64,000 bases of DNA from Beroe forskalii (taxonomy: Eukaryota; Ctenophora; Nuda; Beroida; Beroidae): positions 124,001 to 188,000 of the forward strand of contig WFMF01000083.1 of the NCBI GenBank assembly GCA_011033025.1, in the 5' to 3' direction. The notes under the pieces were generated by a model that was not told the origin of the DNA, searched no databases, and worked only from the letters and a program-made list of their open reading frames with translations. Both the position numbers and the translations under genes were made by a program. This document shows, piece by piece, positions 11,867-24,313 of this stretch (its first letter is position 1; each line of letters begins with the position of its first letter).

Positions 11867-12830
11867 ATCAACAGCAACTGCAAGGATGAATCCATTTTCT
11901 CACTCACATATTCGATGGAATAGCTATCATATCTGAGCATCAGCGAGCAAGCATTCAGGTCATTGGATTTCTCAATTTTTGTTCATTTTCAGCTGGATGA
12001 CTTGACACAGATTAGCCATGAATGCATTAAATATAGTTAGAAGATACAATCTAGAAACTGAAAGTGGAACCTTATAAGCAATGAATCAACAGCAACTGCA
12101 AGAATGAATCCACTTTCTCACTTGCATATTCGATGGAATAGGTATCATATCTGAGCATCAGCGAGCAAGCATTCAGGTCATTGGATTTCTCAATTTATGT
12201 TCATTTTCAGCTGGATGACTTGACACAGATTAGCCATGAATGCATTTAATATAGTTAGAATATACAATCTAGAAACTGAAAGTGGAACCTTATAAACAAT
12301 GAATCAACAGCAACTGCAAGAATGAATCCACTTTCTCATTTGCATATTCGATGGAATAGCTATCATATCTGAGCATCAGTTAGGAAGCATTCAAGGAACA
12401 CAGATTAGCCATGAATGCATTTAATATAGTTAGAATATACAATCTAGAAACTGAAAGTGGAACCTTATAAACAATGAATCAACAGCAACTGCAAGAATGA
12501 ATCCACTTTCTCATTTGCATATTCGATGGAATAGCTATCATATCTGAGCATCAGTTAATAGGAAGCATTCAAGGAACACAGATTAGCCATGAATACATTT
12601 AATATAGTTAGAATATACACTCTAGAAACTGAAAGTGGATCCTTATAAACAATGAATCAACAGCAACTGCAAGAATGAATCCACTTTCTCATTTGCATAT
12701 TCGATGGAATAGCTATCATATCTGAGCATCAGTTAGGAAGCATTCAAGGAACACAGATTAGCCATGAATACATTTAATATAGTTAGAATATACACTCTAG
12801 AAACTGAAAGTGGATCCTTATTATATAAGC
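11867..12830 (+). repeat. Five-copy tandem repeat (217 then 178 bp units)
   Basis: Units begin at 'aatcaacagcaactgcaag' near 11868, 12085, 12301, 12478 and 12655. The first two units are about 217 bp. The last three lack an internal stretch of about 40 bp (from 'tcattggatttctc' to 'gatgacttga') and are about 178 bp. The copies are highly similar, so the expansion is recent. The deletion must predate the last amplification. No coding sense. Confidence 0.9.
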
Positions 12831-13385
12831 AATAAATCAGACATTGGCTTGAAACAAGTGCGTATTGAACTTGTAGCAAATATAAACAATATTCTTTTGA
12901 CTGCTAGATAAAATTTGATCGATAATTACAACAAAGCAATAATAGCAAATTTAAGGGTACATTACGATTACTCACAGCAGAATATGCCGAACTGGAAGTG
13001 GAACTTCGGTTGAACTTTGGGCATCCTAGCAAAAAATCATAGCAAAGATGAGTTTAAAGGTAACAAAAGAATTAAAATCAATTAATTATTACGCTATCAC
13101 AATTGATTGTTCGAAGCTAAGCTTACAAGTCGATGTATTAATACGAAAGATTCATATTCAAGATGCAGATTGAAGATATGGAATTTTGTAGGTATATATC
13201 AATCAATAAATTACAGATACTAAGCCACTCATGTCGATTGCCAGGTTTCACAACACGTAATAAAACACACTATATTCATTGTTTTACAGACATTACTGCA
13301 AAAATAACAGACACAATCAAATATGGCCGTCAGAGTACACTAAATGTTGTGTTTCCATTATCGCGTTGGATTTGTCGTAGATGAC
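12831..13385. other. No gene seen
   Basis: AT-rich, unstructured sequence. A 73-codon frame (13163-13384, +) has no recognisable domain and is not called. Confidence 0.4.
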
Positions 13386-14480
13386 TATTTTAGTGATGGC
13401 GGCGCAATAGGGATGAGGGGACAGAAGCGTCCCCCCCATCCCTATTGCTAGCAATTTTTTCCTGTTTCGTCCCGACTCTGCGAGTCGGGGCGCGCGCGCG
13501 AGGGGGCCAGGCAACGCCTGGCAAGGTATACGTGTTTAGCAAGGTAAGGGGAAGTGTGTACGCGTCGCGCACTTCCCTACGACTTTACGCGCAACGCAAA
13601 CAGGGGTTTACGTGTTTAGCAAGCTCTAACCAGAGTAACCAGATCTCTAAGTTAATGCAATAATGCATTAACTTAGTTAGAACCTGGTTAGGTGTTTCTA
13701 AGCCGCGCCCGTAGAGGTTTGCTAAACACGTATATCCCTGTATAGTAATTGGCTCGCGCGGCACGCTTGATCTACCCCAGGGAAGCTGAAGCGCGCGGCG
13801 CGTACACACACCTATGCGGGCTAAGAAAGTAAAGGTGTTTCCCCTAAACAGGGCTGGCAGGGGCGCTCGAGCCACGGGCCACGCGTGGCCGTGGTGGTGC
13901 GTGCGCGTAACCGAACCAGGGTCCAGGTTAGGGCAATAGAGATGTGCGTACGTGTACGCGCTTCCCTTCCTAAGCCCGCATAGGTGTGTGTACGCGCCGC
14001 GCGCTTCCCTACGGGGAAGCGCGCCGCGCGAGCCACACAGGGATATACGTGTTTAGCAAGCGCTTCCCAGTTCCCTGAATGTGCGAGTCGTGGCGCGCGC
14101 GAGGGGGTCTGCGAGTCGTGGCGCGCGCGAGGGGGTCAGGCAACGCCTGACAATGGAAAAGTGCGCGAGCTAGAGAGGGATATACGCGTTTTGTAAGGTT
14201 AGGTGAAGCGAAGTCGCTATTCGTTAAACTCAATAAACACGTTTATTCCTGTTCGCGTTGCGCGTCCCCCCGGAGGCACTGCGTGTGCACGCACACCTTA
14301 TCCTATACGGGCTTAGGAAGTGCGAACAAACAGGCAGGGATACGTTACAAGTGGTAACGCGCGGCGAAACCAAGGTTCTTTGCGCGCGGCACGGTTGCTG
14401 ATATGCATCTACAAAATTTCCCTGCGCAAGCATCCACCAAACGGAAATTGTATGAGAACTGCACGCGGAGAATAACCTTG
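13386..14480. repeat. CpG-rich block with dispersed 'acgtgtttagcaag' motif
   Basis: About 1.1 kb of GC-rich DNA in an AT-rich region, dense in CGCGCG runs and hairpins (e.g. gcgcttccctacggggaagc near 14002; ggcaacgcctggc near 13516). The phrase '(ta)tacgtgtttagcaag' occurs in direct orientation near 13527, 13608 and 14045, and inverted near 13722; variants lie near 14176 and 14233. It is related to 300-530. All frames are open for short distances because stop codons are rare here; no gene is inferred. Confidence 0.6.
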
Positions 14481-15474
14481 CCACATATTAAGCAAGAGCA
14501 TTAACTGAAGATATGAAAGGTGCTAGTACCTAAGCACTAAATGTTACTAATGTTTTTCAAGGGTTCTATTGTTATTGTAAGGATCCTTATGTTAATCTAA
14601 GTGTCCGATTGTTATCATTATGGTCCTATTGAGCCTGGAGCCATTTGTTATTCTTAAAGTCCTCTTGTTATTTTAAGGGACCCATTGTTATTTTAAGGAT
14701 CCATAGGATAACAAGAGTACTATGGTAGTGCCCTGGCATAGAGCCTTGTGTGCCCTCAAACGTGACAAGGTTGTCTCCAGCTCCCAGGATAACAACGTTT
14801 GCGGTTTGGATTTTCGTAAGAAAGTAGGTACCTATTAGACATACATCGATATATTTGAAAGAACGCAATGAATAATGAATATGATATGAAATTCCATTGA
14901 AAATGAAACATCCGGCTTTCATCACAATAGTCACAAAACTGTTTAAACTGTGATCGATCGTAGGGATCGTATCATTCAACTATTCAAAGATTAAATGCTT
15001 GCAGTTTACTCTAAATTAGCTACACTTTATGAGGGCGTGTTGTATGTAACGTGTGTGACTGCCATATACAAATCAAATTCTTTAAAAATCAATTAGCAAT
15101 ATCGGTCAAAATCAAATAATCAAAATCGATTTATCTGTCAAATAAAAGAATCATTCCATCAACTGATCAAACTGGCCATATTTCCGATGGTAATATAAAG
15201 AAATAAACATGAAACAATAATCAAATTCAATTGCAAAAATAGAAACTAAGAATCTTTAGTATTAGTAAAAAGGAAAACCAGTAAAACCGGTACAACTGCA
15301 ATTACCCAGTTAAAGTTCCAGTCCAACAACACGCATTACCACAACGAGCTGACTTTTTAATGCAAAGTACTTTCAAATCATTAGTGCAAAAGTCATTGAG
15401 TAACCACAAGAAGTATCTAAAAGTGGGTTTCTTTACAGCAACATAACCGAATACTCGAATAGTCTCCTTTACCC
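14481..15474. other. No gene; short 'ttgttattttaagg' repeats
   Basis: 14555-14705 contains four to five imperfect units of about 22 bp ('attgttattttaaggatcc'). A 103-codon minus-strand frame (14668-14979) contains a plausible stretch (NVVILGAGDNLVTFEG) but has no domain or splice support. 15000-15470 is AT-rich without features; it may be the 3' flank or 3' UTR of the GPCR gene. Confidence 0.4.
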
Positions 15475-18378
15475 TCACACCTCGACAGTTGTCATCTCGT
15501 CGTCCTTAGAAACGGAGGGGTTGCCCTTAACAACGCTCACTTCCTCGTCCTTAGCAACGGAGGGGTTGCCCCTAGCAACGCTCACCTCACAGGTTTTGGC
15601 GTTGAAGGAGGAGGACGCCAGATCGCTCATTCCAGTGGAGCTCCTCCCCTTACCGTAGAATTCCTCTCCATATACGCACCGTACTATCTTCTTACCCAGA
15701 GCGGTAGCTGCAAACATGCTGAGTTAAGAATTAACTTTTGACTGAGGACACTTGAATAATGATAAAAATAGAGTAAAGGGAGAAATGAGGATACTAAATA
15801 ATCATCCATTAAAACATTTACTTTGCCATCTTTAAAGCTTTAACACCTTATTTATCCTTGAAATAGATCAAAATATTTTCATATTTTAACCTAGAACTAT
15901 CAACTCATCAGTCCATCATACAGGAATAAAGCCAACGCAAAGATCATGTGTTACCTGCGAGGTCCCTACTAACAGAACTTAATTTGGATGACAACACACC
16001 ATCACAACACACCTTGACAACACACCATGACAACAAACAATGACAACACACAATGATAACACACCATGACAATACAGCATGACAACACGTCAACACACCT
16101 TTACAACACACCGTGACAACACACCATGACAATTGACAACACACCATGGCACCGAACCATGGCACCGAACCATGGCAACACACCATGACAACACACCATG
16201 ACAACACACCGTGACAACACACCGTGACAACACACCATGACAACACACCGTGACAACACACCATGACAACACACCATGACAACACACCATGACAACACAC
16301 CTTGACAACACACCTTGACAACACACCATGACAACACACCTTGACAACACACCTTGACAACACACCTTGACAACACACCATGACAACACACCGTGACAAA
16401 ACACCATGACAATTGACAACACACCATGACAACGCACAATGGCAACACACCATGACAACACACCATGACAACACACTATGACAACGCACAATGGCAACAC
16501 ACCATGACAACACACTGTGACAACACATCGTGACAACACACCATGACAATTGACAACACACCATGACAACGCACAATGGCAACACACCATGACAACACAC
16601 CATGACAACACACCGTGACAACACACCATGACAACACACCATGACAACACACCATGACAACACACCGTGACAACACACCATGACAATTGACAACACACCA
16701 TGACAACGCACCGTGACAACACACCATGACAATTGACAACACACCATGACAACACACCGTGACAACACACCATAACAACACACCGTGACAATACACCATG
16801 ACAATTGACAACACACCATGACAACGCACAATGGCAACACACCATGACAACACACCATGACAACACACTACGACAACGCACAATGGCAACACACCATGAC
16901 AACACACCGTGACAACACACCGTGACAACACACCGTGACAATTGACAACACACCATGACAACACACCATGACAACACACCATGACAACACACCGTGACAA
17001 CACACCATGACAATTGACAACACACCATGACAACACACCGTGACAACACAACATGACAACACACCGTGACAACACAACATGACAACACACCATGACAACA
17101 CCGTGACAATTGACAACACACCATGACAACACACCTTGACAACACACCATGACAACACACCATGACAACACACCTTTACAACACACCGTGACAACACACC
17201 ATGACAATTAACAACACACCATGGCACCACACCATGGCAACACACCATGACAACGCACCATGACAACACACCATGACAACTCATCATGACAATACACCGT
17301 GACAACACACCATGACAAGACACCATGACAAGACACCATGACAACACACCGTGACAACACACCATGACAACACACCGTGACAACACACCATGACAACACA
17401 CCGTGACAACACACCATGACAACACACCGTGACAATTGACAACACACCATGACAAGACACCTTGACAACACACCATGACAACACACCACGACAACACACC
17501 GTGACAACACACCGTGACAACACACCATGACAATTGACAACACACCATGACAACGCACAATGGCAACACACCATGACAACACACCGTGACAACACACCAT
17601 GACAACACACCATGACAACACACCGTGACAACACACCATGACAATTGACAACACACCATGACAACGCACAATGGCAACACACCATGACAACACACCATGA
17701 CAACACACCGTGACAACACACCGTTACAATTGACAACACACCATGACAACACACCTTGACAACACACCATGACAACACACCTTTACAACACACCGTGACA
17801 ACACACCATGCCAATTGACAACACACCATGGCAACACACCATGACAACGCACCATGACAACACACCATGACAACACACCATGACAACACACCATGACAAC
17901 ACACCGTGACAATACACCGTGACAACACACCATGACAACACACCGTGACAACACACTAAGCAGTTTATTACCTGCGAGGTCCCTTCGGGTGTATCGGTTG
18001 GTACAGAAGTAGATGATTGGGTTCCAGATACTGTTCATGTAGTAGAGTGTCACTGTGGTGATCTGAGCAGCCTCGTAGCTCATCCGAACCTGCGGGCAGC
18101 AAGTGGTAAACATGTTCTTTAACAATGCTTTAACCCTCGCTTTTAACCCTCACTCACTTTGGTATTTCGGTAAAGACGGGGTTCCATGTCAAACACCGGG
18201 AAAGGAAACAAGAATTTTTTTCTTTGTTTTTTTCCATTGACAGTAAAGGATATTTTTTCCTCTGAAAGACATTTTGGGTATGTCTAATTCTGGATTATTA
18301 CTTTACCTTGAATGTGATGAGCAGTGTATCGGGAGTGTAGGCGATGAGACCTGTCCCAATGATAGCTGTAGACATGAT
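15475..18378 (-). CDS. Rhodopsin-like GPCR, last three exons
   Basis: Three exons read on the minus strand. 18378-18307 (24 codons, phase 0) begins IMSTAIIGTGLIAYTPDT and is a hydrophobic TM6-like segment with Pro in the usual place. 18089-17972 (39 codons + 1 nt) is TM7, with NSIWNPIIYF carrying the class A NPxxY motif, then a basic helix-8-like end (NRYTRRDLA). 15707-15475 (2 nt + 76 codons + stop) is the cytoplasmic tail, starting TALGKKIVRCVYG. The tail has two near-repeats (VARGNPSVAKDEE, VVKGNPSVSKDDE) and Ser/Thr sites. All junctions have AG/GT, and the phase-1 join gives Ala. TM1-TM5 are not seen before the inverted-duplication arm at 18949, so they must lie beyond it or outside the window. 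The receptor is plasma-membrane; the ligand is unknown. The first exon call is weaker than the TM7 exon. Confidence 0.75.
15951..15967 (-). repeat. Copy of the TM7 exon 3' end and splice donor
   Basis: The 17 nt ttacctgcgaggtccct match the exon/intron junction at 17968-17984 exactly. The two copies bracket the 13-nt array, so the intron carries a second GCAG|GTAA donor at its far end. Confidence 0.8.
15980..17960 (-). repeat. 13-nt minisatellite array in GPCR intron
   Basis: About 150 copies of a 13-nt unit (minus strand CATGGTGTGTTGT) with C/T/G variants at a few positions, and a periodic longer variant that adds 'caattga' (about 15 nt). Because 13 is not a multiple of 3, three units (39 nt) encode a 13-residue Cys/Val/His-rich repeat. 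All three minus frames stay open for hundreds of codons. The array lies entirely in the intron between the TM7 and tail exons. Reading through the TM7 donor would add about 80 residues before a stop at 17724. Confidence 0.9.
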
Positions 18379-18948
18379 CTGAAAATAATCATAGAGTCAA
18401 TGGAGTTGTCTCTTTGAATACAATAAAGATTGAAATCGAAATATTGTATCCATTCATCTACAAATTTCAGGATTTCTTTGTCTGATTACCACATGAGTTA
18501 TACTTCAAATCATTACATGAGTTGAACATCTGCAGGTGAATCATTTGCCCCCCTCATTTCAAAAGTACTATAAAGAATAGGGTGGGGTTGCAGGTGTTAT
18601 GGTGATCATTCACTCTAACATTCAATCATTAAAAACGTATTTCTTCAAGACACTCCCTCTGAATGGAATGTAGCAGTAAGTAATCACCTAAAAACCGTTC
18701 ATTTTGCTTAGATCATTCTGATCCAAATACTGTCTAATTGTGAAGGAGAATGCAAGAACATTGCTAAAGTTCCATAAACTAGAGTATGTGAATATGGCTT
18801 TAGAGTAGCATTAGAACTTGAAATTGTAAGCCGCGTGACACCAATATATTCCTTTTATCCTCTCTATTGCTTCATCAAAAGGAGTGGCGAAGGTAACAGT
18901 TAGAGAGTAAGGTATGCCAATGGTTTGGTTTTCAAACAGTTCAGTATA
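18379..18948. other. GPCR intron sequence, no further exon found
   Basis: Upstream of the TM6 exon on the minus strand. I found no TM5-type hydrophobic exon with splice sites. It ends at the start of transposon X copy 2. Confidence 0.4.
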
Positions 18949-19309
18949 TAGTAGTCTCACGACATGTTGAAGAGATGATTAATTCAGTAAATTTGTGCTG
19001 GGTAGTCTAAAAATTATCCAAATGGCAAAAGTTAATTAATAAACTTCAAAGTTATTAAGATTTGATTTTGTCAATTTTCGAGCCATCCGATATAAATTAA
19101 GTTTCATATTTAAGTATTTAAATATCTATGCTCTGTAATCGTGCTTTATTGAAAAATAAATTCATATACTAGAGTCTAGAGTAGTTAGTTATAAATAGAG
19201 TTGAGTTTTTCTGATACCCTGGGATGTTTAGAACTAGATCACCATTATGATTAAATTTGAAATACTGTGTCGTTAAAAGTAAAGTGGCTCTAAACCAGTT
19301 TTTCAGTAC

Positions 19310-20083
19310 AGGTGAGTTTACTGAGCGACAGTTTAACCTGCGACAGTTTACTCCCTGGATAGCATGATTCTGACTGAGAAAAATGTGATCCGATGTATCA
19401 CCATGGAGTTTGTCAATGTCTCATTTTGCAATAACTAGGCTTGTGCTCGATGGATAGAGTCACAGTATCAGTAAACAAGGATGACGAATTCTAGTATAAC
19501 TATATATATCAGCCTGTTGACTGGTATGTTCAATATGTCTACGTTCCAACGAACATTCCTGCACATAGCTGATGCCAACAGCCTCTTAACCTTCAGCCAA
19601 CCAGCATCCAGCCTCACCACTCACTCCTCACCTTCCTCACCTCAACCTTCTTCCACTCCTGCTGGACCACTTACCTTCATCCTCAGTGAGAAAAGGAGGC
19701 CCAAGCTTGTCCAATGTCCATGAAGGATATCAGATAGTGCGGATTCATTGCTTGGCGGTGTGTCCTCAACAACGAACACACAAGAGAAGAAGGGCATCAA
19801 CTGCTCCTCTACAGCTGTGACAGCTGGCTCCACTTCCTCATCCTCCCTTGACTATGCCCCACCTTCCCAACTGTTTCAAAGTTGCAACCCTCAAGATCCT
19901 TGGAAAAACGAAAACAATTGCTGTGGGAAATCCTGCTGCCCCTCCCGTCGATTATTATCATTTCCTAAACCAAACTTCTAAACCTCTTTTGCACATAAGA
20001 TTTTACTCAAGTGCAAATGATTAGATCCGGGCGGTAAACTGTCGCGGGGTAACATTTCGCGGGGTAAACTATCGCCAACCCAG
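19310..20083. mobile_element. Nested element Y inside X (right copy)
   Basis: Inverted bounding motifs 'gcgacagtttaacctgcgac' (19325) and 'ggtaaactgtcgcggggtaa' (20033). It contains the intact target of the left-arm GTGGACT foldback near 19785. The Ser-rich open frames are not supported as genes. Confidence 0.5.
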
Positions 20084-20414
20084 TTTTTTACCCATAACTC
20101 CGTTTGTGGGACTCAAAAGTGTTAGCCGCTCCATGGTCATATTGGTCTGATGTTGCCCGTAATATCCTGAAATTTTTATCAAGATTGCTCAAAAAAACCT
20201 CTGAGGTATGCGCCTTTTTTGTATCGCAGAAAGTGTAAATCACGCACAATGTAGAGGCACATATGCAAGCTTGCATAGTTTCACAACTCCAAATATGGGA
20301 TAAATACCATTACCATTACCTACCTAAGTACACGTTTGTTAACTATACATTTTATAGTTTTCTATCTGCCGATTTGAGTGTAAGGTTGCGTGTATACAGT
20401 ATACACATTTTTTG

Positions 20415-23400
20415 CGTAGATACTAAAAGCAGGAACTAGCGAAACCACCCCGAAACAAGCCGAAACAAGCGGAACGACCCGAAACCACCCCGAACCAACC
20501 CAAAAACCTTCCGAAACAAGCCGAAACAAGGCGAAACGAGCCGAAACAACCCGAAACAACCCGAAACAAGCGAAACAAGCGAAACAACCCGAAACAAGCG
20601 AATCAACCCGAAACAACCCGAAACAAGCAGTTTTGTATTTTCCACTTGTTTCGGCTTGTTTCGGCTTGTTTCAGCTTGTTTCGGGTTGATTCGCTTGTTT
20701 CGGGTTGGTTCGCCTTGTTTCGCTTGATACGACAGAAAAACACGAAACAACCCGAATCAAGCCCGAATCAAGCCAATTTTTTTACTAAAACCTGGAACAA
20801 CCCGAAACAAGCCGAATCACCTCGAAACAAGCTGAATCACTTTGAAACAAGCCGAATCAACTAAAACAAGCGACTCAACCGAAAAGCAAACAACCCGAAA
20901 CAAGCGAATCAACTCGAAACAAGCAGTTTTGCATTTTCCACTTGTTTCGGCTTGTTTCGGCTTGTTTCGGGTTGATTCGCTTGTTTCGGCTTGTTTCGGC
21001 TTGTTTCGCTTGATTCGCTTGTTTCGGCTTGTTTCGGGTTGATTCGCTTGTTTCAGCTTGTTTCGCTTGTTTCGGCTTGTTTCGCTTGTTTCGAGTAAAT
21101 CAACCGAATCAAACGATTCAACCCGAATCAATATCGAAACGAGCCGAATCAATCTGAAGCCGGCCATGATCAATCCGGAATAAGTGTCAGAGTCAAGGTG
21201 AATCAACCCGTATAATTATGGGACATAACTAATAGGATATTCATTGATATTCAGTTTGTCAAGAAATATGTTCTTCTAGTCATCTAGCTATCTAGGCACT
21301 CTTAGAGATGTGTATACACAAATCTTATGAACTTATAATTGTATCTCCTTTTCATGATAGGCGACTTTATTACTCCAATCCCAACTCATTCGGCTCATTT
21401 TACCTGTCAACTGTGAAACACTGCGTACACTGCACATATTTGTATATTATGCTTATCCTGATCTCACAGATCTCTATTTTTCTATTTTTCCCTTTCCAAC
21501 TAACTATTTAGAGTTGACTGCGGATCCTTATTAGCACTTCCGTACTGTAGTATGTTGATAAAATACTCTGGCTACGTTATCTATTTTCACCATTCATCAC
21601 CACCCTATTCTTGATAACTGATCAACTGTGTCTGACTGATAATTACATAATAACGTAATCACTCGAGAGGTCGAATGTTTTCAGGTTCCTATCACTCGTT
21701 AACTCATTAAGGCACGGTACTTAACAGTCTTGTTTTGCTAACAGTCATCAAATTATGACAATTATGATCTTTCTCAAGCTGACAACAAAATGATACAAAT
21801 GATATCCTTATTCGTGGTAAATCATTTTAAATGCAACGTCATTAATCATTATAATTAATCATGTTATTCACTTAATTTGCAACAAAATGAAATGCAACTC
21901 ACAATTCGTAATGGAGAAAATTATTTGCGGGTCAGTCATCATTCATGTTTGACTATATAACTCATGAATTGGTGCTTAAAGTTATGACATTTACTAAAAC
22001 TTATGTTCGTATTATCAGTATCATCGTCATCCGTGTTTTAGTCTCAAAATGACACGACTCCAATTCGGACAACACTCGAATCAATTCGGAAATTGTCCCA
22101 CTCGATATCAATTCATTCAAGTTTACCGGGCGAATTTACTGGGCTACGTGGCATAGAGATGCCAATTTAGAGATGCTTCTCGAGTTCTTGCATTTTCACA
22201 TAAAGACATAGAGGTGAATAAGATGAACGAACGTACGGTCGAATTACATGAAAGCGATGGAGATAAGTGCACGGGCCGTATGAGCAATGAACTTACTGTA
22301 CTGCAACGAAATGAAGGATTCTCACGCAACCAATGACACATTTGCGACATTTCCCTTACTGCCGCTGAACCTGCCCGGGCATGTTATGCGTCGCGCGCGA
22401 ACAATAGGCGCAAGAATTTATACTGTCACTGACAGTGTCAGGGGCATATTGTTCGTGTGCGACTTATTATTTGTGTGCGATGCTACCCTCGGCAAAATCT
22501 TCCATCATTTCAAACAAATGTCAGATGTTTCGTTGTGAATTACATTATGATTGTTTTAATGGATCAGAATTTGCACATTCGGGCCCAAGTAGTGATGCAA
22601 TCATAACGTTGTTTTAAGAACGTTATGGGTCAAAAAAGTGTTACCATGCATGGTTTCAAAAGTTCAAAGCACCTTTGCTCCTTTACTCTTTTATGGAGCT
22701 TGTGTGACTGCCTTAGCTCTAACGTTTATGGGTCTTCATTGGTCGAAAGTAACAGCTTAAGTAGTTTGCCGTAGGCTGTAGCCCCAGTTTGGAGGATTTT
22801 CTCTACAAGAATAAACAAATTCTTATGTTTTTACTACCTATTTCCCTATTTCTCTTGTAGATTTAAACCACCATATATGCAATTACCCGGCCACTGAGGA
22901 TCTTTCTTTCTTTTGCACTTTCAACTTATTTTACAATCTGATGCCTCTGCCCAATGATTTATGAAGATACATATCAGTAACGAGCTTGAACTTGGCCGTC
23001 GGGCTCGTACTTCGTAGCTCAAGCTGCCACAAGTCATTAATACATGTCATGTTCCTGATTTACGATTTTAAGTCGAACTCAGTGTTCAATCTATGTTAAT
23101 AGTGATATAATAGTGCTGTTATTTCTCCAAACCCCGCTCTTGCATTGGATAGTCATTTTTTTGCCACAAGAACTTTCCGTTCATTTTAAAATTCTTTGAA
23201 GATTTATACTCAAACTTTCAACATTTCCTTTCTAGAAGAGCAAATTTCTCAAAAAGCTCCCGAGAATGATTGAGTGATAGGTATTGGATTTAAATGGATA
23301 TATCGCAGTGAAGTAATTGCCCAGAATAGAAAATCTGCCCCGAAATTCGCTCTCCAGGTATTATAAATTGATACACGTATGGATTGGGGATGCTATATTT

Positions 23401-24313
23401 GAGCGGGGCCGTGGAGTGTGGACACTAGACATATCCATGAGGAATTTAAATTCTTACTTGCACACAAGAAGTGAAATAGCCCATGTCAGTGTCAACTCTG
23501 CAACATGCTGGAGGATGGAAGTCAAGCTACTAATACAGTACTACAGTTATACAAACTTTTACCATGGGCTTTCCTTGAATTTACAGTTTATCGTGTTGAT
23601 TCGGGTTGTTTGGGGTTGATTTGCTTTTTTCTGTGTTGATTCCGCTTGTTTCGGGTTGATTTGCCTTGTTTCGGGTTGTTGTGGGTTGATTCAACTTGTT
23701 TCGCCGAAACAAGGCGAAACAAGTTGAATCAACCCGAAACAAGGCAAATCAACCCGAAACAAGCGAATCAACCCGAAACAAGCGAATCAACCCGAAACAA
23801 GCGAATCAACCCGAAACAAGCGAATCAACCCGAAACAACCCGAATCAAGCCGAATCGACATGAACTACAAGCAGTTTTGCATTTTCCGTTTGTTTCGGGT
23901 TGATTCGCCTTGTTTCGGGTTGGTTCGCTTGTTTCGCCTTGTTTCGCCTTGTTTCGCTTGATATGGCAGCAAAAACACGAAACAACCCGAAACAACCCCG
24001 AATCAAGCCAAAATTTTACTAAAAGTTGAATAACCCGAACAACCCGAAACAACCCGAAACAACCCGAAACAAGCCGAAACAAGTGGAAAATGCAAAACTG
24101 CTTGTTTCGGGTTGTTTCGGGTTGATTCGCTTGTTTCGGGTTGTTTCGCTTGTTTCGCTTGTTTCGGGCTGTTTCGGGTTGTTTCGGCTCGTTTCGCCTT
24201 GTTTCGGCTTGTTTCGGAAGGTTTTTGGGTTGGTTCGGGGTGGTTTCGGGTCGTTCCGCTTGTTTCGGCTTGTTTCGGGGTGGTTTCGCTAGTTCCTGCT
24301 TTTAGTATCTACG
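20415..24313. mobile_element. CGAAACAAGC foldback element with target duplication
   Basis: Inverted ends CGTAGATACTAAAAGCAGG at 20415 and its complement ending 24313. The flanking sequence acattttttg(cg) is present on both sides (20405-20416, 24314-24325), a 10-12 bp target duplication; the left arm has the empty site near 2600-2615. The arms (20440-21170, 23590-24300) are hundreds of bases of cgaaacaagc/cgaatcaacc repeats with internal palindromes near 20640 and 20930. The interior 21200-23580 is non-repetitive with no supported gene. Long target duplication and repetitive arms suggest a foldback or Mutator-like non-autonomous element. Confidence 0.8.

Noticed and set aside
14668..14979. 103-codon minus-strand gene
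   Set aside because: Overlaps degenerate repeats at its 3' end, has no domain and no splice or start support.
15944..17943. Long Cys/Val/His-rich open frames of up to 357 codons on the minus strand
   Set aside because: They are translations of the 13-nt repeat in all three frames, with the same 13-residue period; the repeat lies in a GPCR intron.
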